Source of the DNA: Excoecaria cochinchinensis
Lineage: Eukaryota > Streptophyta > Magnoliopsida > Malpighiales > Euphorbiaceae
DNA: 64,000 nt
Assembly: GCA_947683425.1 (NCBI GenBank)
Contig: CANTUQ010000055.1
Coordinates: 21,384,001-21,448,000 of the forward strand
Direction of reading: 5' to 3'
Shown: piece by piece, positions 1-10,993 of the stretch
Layout of the letters: every line of letters begins with the position of its first letter
How positions within the stretch are numbered: position 1 is the stretch's first letter
The notes under the pieces: generated by a model
What the model was told of the DNA's origin: nothing
Seen by the model: only the letters and a program-made list of their open reading frames with translations
The model's database searches: none
Made by a program: the position numbers and the translations under genes

Positions 1-48
1 TTATGCTCACACTCGAATACATATTATTTCATATGTTATAACCTAACT
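1..48 (-). repeat. Left piece of Tekay-type LTR K
   Basis: This short AT-rich piece is the continuation of the LTR that resumes at 3842. Its last five bases (TAACT, 44-48) are repeated at 3837-3841 as the target-site duplication of the inserted LTR J. The beginning of K lies off the window. Confidence 0.7.
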
Positions 49-641
49 TGTAACACCCTTTTTACTGTACATAATAACTTAATTGTCTTAAACATTTCTT
101 AAAATCATTACGAAAATCCGGTTAAATTTTTTTTATTTTTTTTATCACTATTAAACTTTACTAATCACCCAATCATTCTCAAATAGGCTACTTAAATTCT
201 ACTGAAATTTCGGCAGAATCTCCTCTATAATATTGCCTATCCCCCTGTAAACAGAAAGTGTTTACACTTCTATAATCACATACATATTCATACGTCCTAC
301 TCCAATTCAAACTCCAACACAATTTTTCCCATCCTCCAATTTAATTCCAATCACATACTTATATAATAGCTCACAATGTCATCAGCTCACTATTACATCA
401 ATTATACAAAATACAAAGCTATTATGATAATACATCATCTATCAACTATAAATAATTATCTAATACAAATTCTTTGATACAATAGTATCCTAATTATCTA
501 GGGAGTGTACATGCCACAAGAACCAATATTCGAATTATCAAATACAAAAATTCCATTTCTTTCGCTTCCTTTCCATACTTACCATTTCAAGTTTCTTCTA
601 TGAAGCGTTGCTGATATTCACTTGATTCCTGACTTATACCT

Positions 642-678
642 GCGCGAGGATAAACCACGCGCTAAGCTTTACGCTTAG
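642..678 (-). other. Double hairpin of LTR J
   Basis: GCGCG/CGCGC (642-646 with 658-662) is followed by CTAAGC/GCTTAG (662-667 with 673-678). The other LTRs have GCACGG/CCGTGC at the first stem. At the third pair A-T is replaced by G-C in J, a compensatory change. Confidence 0.75.
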
Positions 679-2889
679 TGGTGACTACCAAATTTACTTA
701 TCCAAGACATAAACATAATATATACATGTAATTGATCATTCATACATTAATATAGCAAATTACTTTTTCCTTTCATAATCAATATAATAATTTATCTTTA
801 ATATACCAATTGCTATTTAACTCTAAATTAAATATGAATGGTTTGTGGGATAAAACCATATTTATACAATACATTCAAAATTCTTGTCAAATGCTTTCAT
901 AAACCTTTATAATCAAATTTCCACATCAACGAGTAAGATCTTTCTACATGTTAATAATGTATAAAACTCACTTATCATGCATCATTTTATTAATGTCATG
1001 CAATATTAAACAGACAAAATACTTCTAACATAGTAGGTAATATTTCATTCCTACATTATCGGTTGTTATAGCATTTATCTAACCCAATAATACCCACTAC
1101 TATGTATATTTGCATTCTTGGAGTATACGTTGGTGAATACAAGGTTCATATAATTTCATAAAGCCACTTTTTCATATCACCAATTTCATAAGCTCATTTA
1201 TTAATATTATTTATTCAACTAAAGTTTTTATCACAGAACCATCAACTTTATGATGAAGAACCCCGAAAGATTACTCCAGTACATTCCAGTACAGATACTT
1301 TTAAAAATACATAATAGGTCATCAATGACCTATAAAGATAGTGAGACGTCATGCTCACTCCCGCGGTCTTATTTCCCTATGGTTAGCCACTATATCCTGA
1401 AATAGACTTGATTACCAGCTGATCGAATAGGGCCACATTAATAAATGTTATTTAAACAAATCAAAACTTTGATCTTTACATAAATTAAGATCAATATACA
1501 TTTTAATTCAATTTTTCAGAAATAATCCCGGTATCATCCATCATCATTTTCTCATAACATTCCATTTATTTACCACATTTCACTAATTTAGCTTCACAGC
1601 AAGCCGTTAATCATGTTTATACATTTAAAATGTGTTAACAATAATAATATACCCCATTTATACCTGTATACATTCTGCCACTACTCTTTCTTTCCATTTC
1701 AGTTCATTTTCATTTTATTTTGTCAAATTAAGTTTATTTCATACTATATCATTAATACATTATTGTTTATATAGGGATGCACTATTTTTCATTAATCCAA
1801 TCCTTCTTACAATTTACCCCATTTAAACACGTATAACCCTTGTTTACTTTTAGCTATAATTTAACACTTTTCTGATCCTACATGTATTATATTAAATTTC
1901 ACCTTAATACAATTTCTTCCAATTAATCCGCATTGTTCAAGACCACATATACACAAAAATACATAAGTAGTGACATTATAAGAACAACCCTATTTGTACA
2001 TACATTTTGGAATACAATTATATATATAAGCATAAGTTTTGCTTAAACAAAATATACATACCCAAAATCACATAACTACCTCAAGTTCTTTTATATTGTT
2101 TTACACCAATATTATTATGACATTAAATCAAATAAAATCTTTAATTATTAATTACACATATTAGGTCAAAATACACTATCTATTCCTAAAGTTTTATTTC
2201 TAATTCCCTCATCAATTATTCCTTATGTACAACATAATTAATCAAATTATGCTCTTACATTTTAATTTCATGCATAACATACTGATATAATGCTACTTAC
2301 TATTTTCAAATCACCTTTTTTTTATTTGTTATGTATATTCAATTCTAGTTTCATTACTTTTCCCTTATTCTAACAAAATGATATACAATGAATTCATATT
2401 TCAGACACCTATATACATACATTAAAAGTCCTCTGTACATTAGCAAATTATCCATCAAACATTTTAAACATTTTAGTTCATCTGAAATTTTCACCAATCA
2501 AAATTATTTTGTTACAATTTATCACTCATTTCATACTCATCTAGTCATTTTATGCTTCGATGGTTCATTTCTTATCAAGATTCAACTAAAAATTATTACT
2601 AAATAAATTGGCCAAGACTTAGTTCTAAGCACTATCAATTATTTCAGCCTCCTTTGTTTAGTTCTTGTTTAAATGGTCTAACCATGCATATTTAATAAGT
2701 ATTCATTAAAAATTAGATTAATTAGAAATTAATGTCAGTATACCTTTCGATCCCTACTGTCAAAAATAATCCCACAAATACATTTCTTCACATAATGCAT
2801 TTAGTAAAATAACTCTTAATAAATTTTACTTATGGAAAAATCACTTAGAAAGGTAATTTTGGTGGCCACATACCAATTTTCTGCTATTT

Positions 2890-3540
2890 TTGGTCCCGTT
2901 ACCATCGCCGGAGCCTCACCGGAGTCTCGCCGGAGCCACTGAAACCACTGGGAGAGAGCTCGAAGCCTCGAGTTTCCATTTCCGGTGATCACGCACCGTG
3001 ACTGCTCTCCGTTTCGCCGGAATCGACATCGGCAGCTTCGGTTCTTCCCAACGCCGATCTCCTCATCGCCGGTGAGTGAGGACGATCCGCAGCTACCGGG
3101 ATGTTTGCCTGGCCACCGTGAGTCCAGTCGCACCACTCGTGTCGCCTCTCGCCGTCGGAGCTCGCCGGAAAATGCAAGAGAATCTTCGGTTCCTCTCTCT
3201 CCGATCTGCTTGTCATCGGCGATTGAGGAGGATCCATGGCCACCGGAAGATTCGTCTGCTCACCAGGAGTCCTCCAGTGCCACTCGTGTCGTCTCTTGTC
3301 GCCGGAGCTGGCCGGAACACACTGAAGATGCTTGCAGGTTCATCCTGCTCTCCTGGATCAGCGACGCCTCGGGTTGAAGGAAAACGCCACGGGAACGGCG
3401 CTGCGGGTTGCGATCGCCACCTCCGATCGCCTTCGGTGGTCGCCGGCGCTGCCTCCCGCTGCTCTCTTGGTTTCTCAATCTCCTTGCCCGTTCTCCCCTA
3501 TTTTCTTTGTCCATTTCATTTAATTCCCACAATTTCTAGC
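2890..3540. repeat. GC-rich island with diverged tandem duplication in LTR J
   Basis: Within an AT-rich LTR this island is rich in CGCCGG-type words. It contains two diverged copies of a roughly 150-bp unit, starting near 3058 and 3212. Each has a GCCGGTGAG/GGCGATTGAG-like start, a shared CACTCGTGTCG stretch and a GGAGCT(C/G)GCCGG-like end. Overlapping open frames exist on both strands (for example 2985-3377 and 3076-3546), but none has a recognisable domain and they look like by-products of composition. Origin unknown. Confidence 0.5.
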
Positions 3541-4156
3541 TCATAATTCCTTATAATAATTGGACACTCTTAGACTAATAATATTTATCACAGGGAAAAA
3601 TTATTTATCTTGTTTATTTACTCTTTATTTCTTTGTTTATTATTTTCTTATTTATTTGCATGTAAACATACACTATATATATATAGTGAGAGAGAGAGAG
3701 ACTTAAAATTATTTGAATAATTAAATTCAGCAACTTTAAGGAAAATTCCACTCTTATGCGTCAAAAATCAATTTTCGATAAATTTTTAGCGCATCAATTT
3801 ATTAAATAAAACCATTGAAATTTTTGGGGCGTTACATAACTAGTCAGATTCGCATTCTCACAAGCATACATCATAAAATATGTTCATGGCATTAGAACGA
3901 TTATGATCACAGTCATACACGTCTTAATTCCAGTCCTTATTTCCACAACCGATGGCATACAAATACATTCACAATACGATATAAATATACATATATATAT
4001 ATATATAAACATGTTCAATTTACTTGTTTGAGTCACACTCAACCCATTCAGAAATTCATAATCACATTCGGATATATAACCGATTCACATATCCAAAAAT
4101 CATTCTCATTTGAATATCACATTCTCTTATTCATATTAGACAAAACAAACAGAATA

Positions 4157-4568
4157 CCTGCTGACTCAAAATAGTGGATAACGAGTATTCAGACAGTGTA
4201 TTGCAGGCACGGATGGGCCGTACCTTACAGGTAAGAATCAAAGTAATCACATAAACTTTATCCGATAGTACCTTATAGGTACGGACGGGCGTGCCTTACA
4301 AGTTATCAAAGTAATCACATAAACTTTATCCGATAGTACCTTATAGGTACGGACGGGCGTGCCTTACAGGTTCTAATCGAAAAACCATTTTATTTTATCA
4401 CATTCAAACCATTTTTCTGAGGGGGGGATCTTAAACAAGATCCAAAACACATTAAGGGTTCGCAAGGAACCAAACGGGGACCTGATCAGGGTCCAAATAT
4501 CCGAAGGTGCTACAGCTAAGAGACTCTATTAGGCATGCCTAACTATCCACTAGACTGACTCTCGCAGG
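4157..4568 (-). other. Mini-hairpin cassette of LTR K
   Basis: The outer arms CCTGCTGACTC...AGTGGATAAC (from 4157) and CTATCCACT...GACTCTCGCAGG (to 4568) are complementary. Between them lie GTACC-TTATA-GGTAC at 4268-4282 and 4336-4350, GGATC/GATCC at 4426-4443, GGTTC-GCAAG-GAACC at 4457-4471, GGACC/GGTCC at 4478-4494 and the palindrome TTAGGCATGCCTAA at 4529-4542. The two GTACC hairpins sit in a 68-bp direct duplication. Confidence 0.8.
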
Positions 4569-4855
4569 TCGTGCATAAAACAAATCATGTTGCAAGTCAC
4601 ACAATATAGTTCCTTATTAATAAATCACTATGTGACAAACATATAAATAAGTTCAAAATGCCAATCATGCATAATCCATTCAATCCATTCTATAATATCC
4701 CAAATTATATACATATATATACAAATATACATATTCGTATCAGGGATTCAGATTCATATAATTCATAAGTTAATAGGTATAGGACTTATAAGCACTAAAA
4801 GAAACTGGGGTTCAAAAGCAAACACCAAAGAAAACTCATTCAACATAACAAGGAT

Positions 4856-5215
4856 GTCGTGCTCGCGACGTCTATCGCGCTCGCGATAGAGACTATAGTC
4901 CCTTCGCTGTGCGCGTGCGACGGACCTCACGGTAGCGGGGAGGAAAGAAAGCCTGGCTCTGTCAAGTTCGCGACATTGTCGCGGTCACGAAAGAGAGTTT
5001 AAACATCGCTATTGCGGGCTCGCGATAGCACAGGCCGGCATTGCGCTCTGTCGCGATCGCGACACCGACACCTTCGCGCTCATGACAGAGAGCACCCAAT
5101 AGCTTTTTCTATCGCGAGCTCGCGACAGGGTCACGTGCTCGCTTCAGCACAGCCCCAGATCACCGGTGTCTGTCGCGGTCGTGACAGTGTCGCGATCGCG
5201 ACAGAGTCGTGATTT
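4856..5215. repeat. GC-rich palindrome field of LTR K
   Basis: A GC-rich stretch inside AT-rich DNA, built of short inverted repeats. The 16-nt perfect palindrome TGTCGCGATCGCGACA occurs at 5049-5064 and 5188-5203. TCTATCGCG/CGCGATAGA pairs near 4871-4890, and CTGTCGCG/CGTGACAG pairs near 5170-5187. It is the counterpart of the GTCAC/GTGAC fields in A2 and E. Confidence 0.75.
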
Positions 5216-6407
5216 TCCAAAATCTGCAGAATTCTGCAGATTTTTTCCCCTCCCAAACTCACACACAAATCACATCCAATGGCCTCTTACCTCAAATCCA
5301 ACCACCCATCATCATCAATACCTATAATATAACATTTATCATCAGGCAATTCCACACAAAACATCAATTCAGATTAAAAATTCCAGAAATTATCAAAACC
5401 CATAAATTTACAGCAAAACCACATCAAACCACACATTCACCACAATAAATTCACGCTCATGCATAATTACTCTTCTCAATCAAAAGCCCATAACATGCAT
5501 GCTAAACAAAGCCCATTTCACAACCTAATTTCCCGAAATCAAATATAAACACACATATACACACAAACTTGATCCTAGAAAAGAAAAGGGCATAAACACT
5601 CCCAAACCTCTTTCGAAGCACAACCCACAAACTCTTCAACCTTTAATCTTCAATCTTCCTTGCCCTCGAGCTTTCTCTCGCCACCCAAAACTTGCACAAA
5701 CCAAAACCCACAAAATCACTTAATCCAAACCCTAACTCAAATAAGACCAAAAGAGAAGAAGTGGAAGAACCCAAATGCTGTAAATCCAAAAATCCAAACA
5801 CATACCTCTTTAATCTTGCTTCTAAACTCAATCAAAGCACCCCTTAGCAAGCACAAACATCTGACCAAAAGAGAACAAGGAGGAAAGGCAGAAATGGAGA
5901 AGAGAAGGAGGAGGAGGAGCTGAAAGAGGGAGGAGAACGAGAATGTAGGATTCCTGCATTCTCTTTCCTTCTTTTCCCCTTTCATCTTTTCTTTCATTTA
6001 ATGCCCACCAACCACAATCCACGTGGCAAGCTCTCATTGTACCACAATCCCACTTATTTACTTAATGCACTAACACACCATACAACACATGCACCATAGT
6101 TGCTCCCTTAAATCAATGACTTAAATTCCATGTCACCAAACACTTACCTCACTAGATAATTCTTAGGTAGATATTTCCTAACCTTAGTACCATACACAAA
6201 CTCCACTAGATAATTGCCACAACAAAACACCCTACAACCATACACCACATGAACACCAGATAATTTCCCACATTTAACTTATTTAATTTAATTACTTTGC
6301 AATTAAATCCTTATCATCCAAATTCCTCATGCGCAAATTACCGAAATACCCTTCACTTATCCGACATAGCTTGCCAAATCCGACTAGGCCCGATTTGGGG
6401 TGTGATA

Positions 6408-7246
6408 GGAGTACTCCTTTTGGTTAATTCTATTAACTTTAACCTTTTGTTAGCGCATTTATTTATTCGTTTATTTATTCTTAGTCTTCATTATGAACAA
6501 ATTATTTTATCTCACTCAAATAAAAATAGACGAGAGTTTTATAGTAATTAATTGGGATTTTTAACAAAATTAAGGACCAATGTCCTATTTTCCATCCAAT
6601 GAACCCCTCATAAAAAAGATATTTTCATAATAATCAAACACAAGGACCAATGTCCTCCCAATTAATTCCCCGATTTTATGTATGGTTTGCACTTCTAAAA
6701 TGGGAGTTGTATTCCGCTCCTAGTGTTATTGTATTTCATTTTAAATATTTTTCTTTATTCCATTTATTTATCGCTTTTAACATGGATAATTGGGCCTTAA
6801 TTAAATTGCATTGTGTGGAGAGAAAGAAAATTAATAAGCTCAATATTTAATTATAAACTTAATCAAGGTAGAAATAGATGAGAAGTCCCGAACGCATCTC
6901 TCGTCTTTGGGCTCAACGAGGCGAGAGACCCATTTCAATGGATCTCCAAGACACCTCTTGTGTCACACCAAAAGACTTCATTAAAAATCCTAGGCACTAA
7001 GGGAGAGAGGTTCATCCTCCAAGAGCCCTTTTGGTTGGCCAAAAATGGATACTTACGCTGTCTTAGGCTCTTCGAGGCGAGAGGAACTTTCCCAATGTTT
7101 TATTAGGTGGAGACTCCATGCAACCTCTTTGTTGCCAAAAATAGACGCACTTGCAATTCTTCGCAATTTGCAAACGAGCCTCATTTTGCCCGATCGCCCT
7201 CAAGCGGGCGGTCAAGGGGCGCCCACGGGGTTCGACGCACGTCACA
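6408..7246 (+). repeat. Tat/Ogre LTR fragment L, 3' part
   Basis: Collinear with about 46,840-47,507 of element C's 3' LTR: shared 'accaatgtcct' blocks, GGGAGTTGTATTCCGCTCCT, GAGGTAGAAATAGATGAGAA-like sequence, repeated GGCGAGAG words and an end in GCACGTCACA. The 5' part is missing because K is inserted at 6407/6408. The expected primer site does not follow. Reverse-oriented LTR sequence begins at once at 7247, so this is a relic joined at an inverted junction. Confidence 0.8.
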
Positions 7247-7579
7247 GTCGGGTGCCAGGCGCACGCGCTCGCCCAGCGCGCATATCCGCTCGCGCTCGCC
7301 CAGCGCGTATCTCCACGCGCACGTCCCGCGCAGCGCGCTGCCGCGGGGTCGACGCTCCGAATTTTTTATTTTTTTTTCTAATTTAACAAAAAATATTGTA
7401 ATTTCAAGCCTCCATTTTTTGAAACTAATTTTTAAAACATTTTTTATTATTTTTTATCTTTTCACTCTAAAATGGAAATTTGAAAAGGAAATCAACACTT
7501 TTAACCTTTTTAGCCTGTGAAGGCAATTATCATCATCGGGTAACTTCGATCTAGGCTGACTCGAGACCTGGTGTCTATA
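7247..7579 (-). repeat. LTR fragment of Tat element F, 5' end of its 3' LTR
   Basis: Reading leftward, the sequence matches the start of the shared G/H LTR (57,600-58,030): the GATGATGATAATTGCC-type start, the long A/T run and a GC-rich block (7247-7360). The LTR terminus at 7579 reads TATAGACACC on the minus strand where other copies have TGTAGACACC or TGTAAACACT, a one-base change of the terminal TG. Only about 330 bp remain before the junction with L. Confidence 0.75.
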
Positions 7580-7784
7580 GTTACCCCTCGTTTAGGGGAA
7601 TTTAGTACACTAGTATCTAGGTGAGCCTAAACAAAAAGAAAAAAAGGAAAGGGACACGTACCTGAGGCAGTCCGTACATTTCCGAAGCGGGGAACTTGTG
7701 GTGGTAGTTGTAGCCATGTTGTAGGCGTGTTATTGTTTGTTAAAGCGGTAGTGTCATGGTCGTGCTAACCATCTATAGGGTGGT
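7580..7784 (-). mobile_element. Tat element F, PPT and first part of 3' UTR
   Basis: On the minus strand a purine-rich PPT-like tract (CTAAACGAGGGGTAAC) abuts the LTR end. Further right is 3' UTR that matches element G at 58,031-58,250 nearly base for base, including the start of the GTGCTAACC repeat array. The target GTGGT (7780-7784) is repeated at 28878-28882, where F resumes after the B/A/A2 insertion stack. Confidence 0.75.
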
Positions 7785-8153
7785 TGTGATGCCCCTTCCC
7801 AACTGTCATATTAGGCCAGCTAAGATGGTCAGGAATGAACGTTACACACACAAAGCACATGCACTTTCTTATCATCAAACTCTTATTGAAACCTGAACAA
7901 TAAAATTTCTCACTTCGCATTCACATTATCATGCATTTCATGCCAATTACTTATAGATCATTCACTATAAACATGTACTTACTAAGCATACATATATGAC
8001 CCATAAGTTAGTATACTTAGACATCATATTATTACATGCCTTTACATACTCGTATACACATTAACTATACCAAACTTAAACATAGTTATACAAAATTTCT
8101 ATAACACAAACCCCAAAACCTACACTGGTAGCACTCCTAATGTTGACCGTTAT
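7785..8153 (-). mobile_element. Solo LTR B, left part
   Basis: Starts TGTGATGCCCC right after target copy GTGGT. Interrupted at 8153/8154 by element A, whose duplication GTTAT is 8149-8153 and 26620-26624. B continues at 26625. The two parts give an LTR of about 2.62 kb with no coding region. Confidence 0.85.
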
Positions 8154-9913
8154 TGTAATGGCCGCATTACACCCTAGTTATTTCGGTATGACATGTGAAG
8201 TATTTTTGATTTAAGTGGTGTTTAAGCAATTAATTATGAATGTGGATTAATCTGAAATTTACAGAAGGACCTAATTACTAAAATAACAAGTATGTAAGTG
8301 ATTGAAATGATATTATGCATGCTTAATTAAGTGGATGACTAATTAAGTTAATTAATAAGGATTAAGGCATAAAATAATGGATAATTATAAGTTAATGGAA
8401 GCAGATTTTTAGTGGGAATTGCTGGAAGTTGAGAAGAATAAAATAAGTATAGTGGAAGCTAATGGGGAGCAGTTTTTCTTAGTGGCTTTTGCTTGGGGTT
8501 TGTGATTAGTGGACTCATCATCACTTAGCATTAATTGTTTAAGTGGAGAGGGAAAGTTCAGTGGTTTTTGAGGTCATTATTTTCTGCATCTTTATTCCAA
8601 TATTGAGCCTTCTTCCTTCTTCATTTCGTGAGAGAGAAAGTGAGTGGTGAGAGTGAATGAAGTGAGCTAGAGTTTGATGTGTGTAAGAAAGAATTGTAAG
8701 AAATCAGGAATTAAGATTAAGTTGGGAAGGTAAGTAAAGGGTTTGATATATGTATTTCTTCTTTATCTGATTTCTGGATTTAGTGTTTGAGAACAAGTTG
8801 TGGAGTTGTGTGTAATGGATTTCTGATTGCTAGCTGAAGAAAAGAAGAGAATCAAAGGCAAGGCAAAGGTTGGGGAAACAAGTGAACAACAACCCCATTA
8901 GGAGCTAAGGAGTGTGAGGTTTGGGAACTAATCTAAATGTGTGAATTGTATGCTTGTTTTTTTAGAAACTTATATATGATTATGGTGTACGTGATTTGAA
9001 AGATGATATAGTTGAATTATATGGTTGATTTGTATTGGAGGTAATGATTGAGTTGTTATGAGCTCAATTAAAGTATAAACCTTGGTTAAGGGAAAGGTTC
9101 TGTTTATATGTGATCTGACCTCCGGGTAGTGTTTTTGTCATAAATAAAGTTTGAAAACTCCAAATTGAGTGATTATTGATTCATTGGATCCGTGACTGCT
9201 GTGCCTACAAAAGTCTAAGAATGACCATAATTTTATTCTGTCAGGAAGATGCTCCAAAATGGCAAAAACCGGACATGTATCTGACTAGCTTGGTTGGTTT
9301 GAACAGTCTGTAGTGTTTAATACATATCTCTTACTTTAGGAATCCAAATGACCTGCAACGTGTCCCATTTGAAAGATAAGACGTATGGAAACAATTGTTA
9401 AGAAGACAACTTTGCCTAAAAATGACGTCTAGCGGTCGGTTTTTGCGATGCAATATAGGTGTAAAACCCAGTCTCGTAGGACTCCCAAGGTGAGCTACTG
9501 TCGAGAGCGCGACATCGTCGCGATCTTGCGACAGAGAAATGCTTAAAATGACTTATATTTATGTTTTAAAGCATATGGTTGGCATGGGTCAAGCCCATAA
9601 CCTTCCCCTCAACTTATTATGCATGTTTAGGGTTATTAAATGATCACAAAAGTAGTTATCATGGGGAGAACTTATGAGCATGATTAAGATTTGTAATTTA
9701 CTTAATAAATTAACAATATACATATGTGTGAAAGCGATGTTATGCTCAAATGATGTGTATATGCTTATGACATAATGATTCTTGAACTTAACTAAGTAAT
9801 ATAAAGAGTTGATGGGTTAAAGTGCATTTGTAAAAGAGAATGTGGTCATGAATGATATATGTGCTATGAAGATTGATCAATGTGAAATGAATGACATAAT
9901 TAAACAACTTAAG

Positions 9914-10189
9914 CCTGCCAGTCAAGTATTGGATAGGTAGGCATGCCTATAGGGTCCCTGTGCTGCAGCTTAAGTAAGTAAGTTGATTCCGATGGAATCA
10001 TTATGAATTAATCCTTGCGGGATTCCCTAATTTACAAGAATAAATGTACCCGAGGGGTACTAAGATGACTGAAAATTCTATTTACAAGAAGTACCTTTGA
10101 GGTACCTATTTCTGTTTACAAGAAGTACCTTTGAGGTACCTATATTTCTGTCTGAAATTTACCCGTTATCCATGACTTTGAACTGCAGG
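9914..10189 (+). other. Mini-hairpin cassette, element A 5' LTR
   Basis: Outer arms start CCTGCC..., TGGATA (9914-9936) and end TTATCCA...CTGCAGG (10166-10189). Inside are the palindrome TAGGCATGCCTA (9938-9949) and five hairpins with 5-bp stems and 5-nt loops: GATTC-CGATG-GAATC (9985-9999), AATCC-TTGCG-GGATT (10010-10024), GTACC-CGAGG-GGTAC (10046-10060) and GTACC-TTTGA-GGTAC (10091-10105, 10125-10139). The same set is in the 3' LTR near 25,660-25,930. Confidence 0.85.
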
Positions 10190-10399
10190 CAAAAATAATC
10201 TACATAAAGGAAAAAGGGAAATAAATGTGTGTGGTAATAATGGGATGAAAAATTAACTTATGTGATAAATGGTAATATGACCGCATAGTTTAATTGGCAT
10301 GAATATATGTTATGAATTGAGATGCTAAATATGCTTATCTTATCTATTGCTGATGCGTATGTTAATATACCATATTTCTTGCTATGTGTGAGTTCCCCA

Positions 10400-10440
10400 C
10401 TAAGCGTAAAACGCTTAGCATGGGTTTTCTTTAATCCGTG
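10400..10440 (+). other. Double hairpin, element A 5' LTR
   Basis: CTAAGCG-TAAAA-CGCTTAG (10400-10418) is followed immediately by CATGG...CCGTG (10419-10440), then CAGGTACGG. The 3' LTR copy (26142-26182) has CACGG, which pairs fully with CCGTG, so this copy's T leaves a G-T wobble. Confidence 0.8.
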
Positions 10441-10882
10441 CAGGTACGGAAGTAGGTATTCGAAGGAAGACTCCGCAGGTCAAAGGTCAACACTAGGATT
10501 AGTGTAGGTTGGGTTATCCTTTGGGATATGCGTGTTGTATGTACAAAGCATGTTTTGGCTTGTAAGCCTAAGATAATAACATAGTATATGCAAAATGGAA
10601 AGTAAGTAAAGCTGTATGCTCATGTGATATATAAGTTTATGTGTAACGTACAAGTATGTTGGCATGTAACTATAAGGATAACAACCTAGCATGTTTATGG
10701 TGAAATATATGTTTATGTGTGCTGCATGTGGATGGCATGAATAAGTATAGATAAAAATTTATTTGTACCGGTTTTTATGATCACCTTAAGTTCAGCATAT
10801 GTAAGTAATTTTGCGTGCGCGGTCACTTCCTATCGTTATAGCTCCATCAACTTTAGCGAGTGGAACTGGGCGTGACAAGTTG

Positions 10883-10895
10883 TGGTATTAGAGCA
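10883..10895 (+). other. Primer-binding site of element A
   Basis: TGGTATTAGAGCA lies five bases after the LTR end. It differs by one base from the TGGTATCAGAGC complementary to the 3' end of plant initiator tRNA-Met, the usual primer of Tekay-type elements. Confidence 0.85.
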
Positions 10896-10993
10896 AAGGT
10901 TTAGTCTTTTATGGGAATAATGGGTAGATAGGATGTGTATAGTTATGTTGACCTAATGTGGAAGTCCTTGGTTAAATTTTTGTAGATTTTACG

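Larger units (their letters stand above)
49..3836 (-). mobile_element. Solo LTR J (Tekay-like), inserted in LTR K
   Basis: A 3788-bp sequence starts TGTAACACCC and ends GCGTTACA, with the duplication TAACT on both sides. No gag or pol lies inside, so it reads as a solo LTR left by LTR-LTR recombination. The strand is set by the double hairpin at 642-678, which is reversed relative to element A. The interior is AT-rich and non-coding apart from a GC-rich island at 2890-3540. J lacks a recognisable version of the mini-hairpin cassette carried by the other long LTRs here, so it is probably a different subfamily. Short open frames in this stretch have no recognisable product. Confidence 0.85.
3842..6407 (-). 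mobile_element. Tekay-type LTR K (right part), inserted in Tat LTR L
   Basis: This continues the LTR interrupted by J and ends in GGGGTGTGATA at 6407, where Tat LTR sequence resumes. It carries the mini-hairpin cassette (4157-4568), a GC-rich palindrome field (4856-5215) and a purine-rich tract near 5870-5945, in the same order as A2. Start and left target duplication are outside the window, so solo LTR and full element cannot be told apart. The terminal dinucleotide is TA instead of CA, probably a mutation. There is no coding content. Confidence 0.75.
8154..10877 (+). repeat. 5' LTR of element A
   Basis: 2724 bp, TG...CA, matching 23871-26619 with roughly 98% identity by eye. It lacks a 25-bp stretch (GTATGTGTATGTG... 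type) present near the start of the 3' LTR. The first 18 bases form TGTAATG-GCCG-CATTACA, a 7-bp hairpin at the extreme LTR end. Further in are a small GTCGCGA/TCGCGAC field (about 9490-9535), the mini-hairpin cassette (9914-10189) and the double hairpin (10400-10440). Confidence 0.95.

Noticed and set aside
2985..3546. Overlapping open frames on both strands in the GC-rich island of LTR J as a gene
   Set aside because: No domain, no consistent frame across the internal duplication, and open on both strands as expected from GC-rich composition.
6408..7579. One intact Tat LTR
   Set aside because: The orientation flips at 7246/7247, so it is two fragments of opposite strands.
10883..10895. tRNA gene fragment
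   Set aside because: It is a primer-binding site only; no cloverleaf surrounds it.
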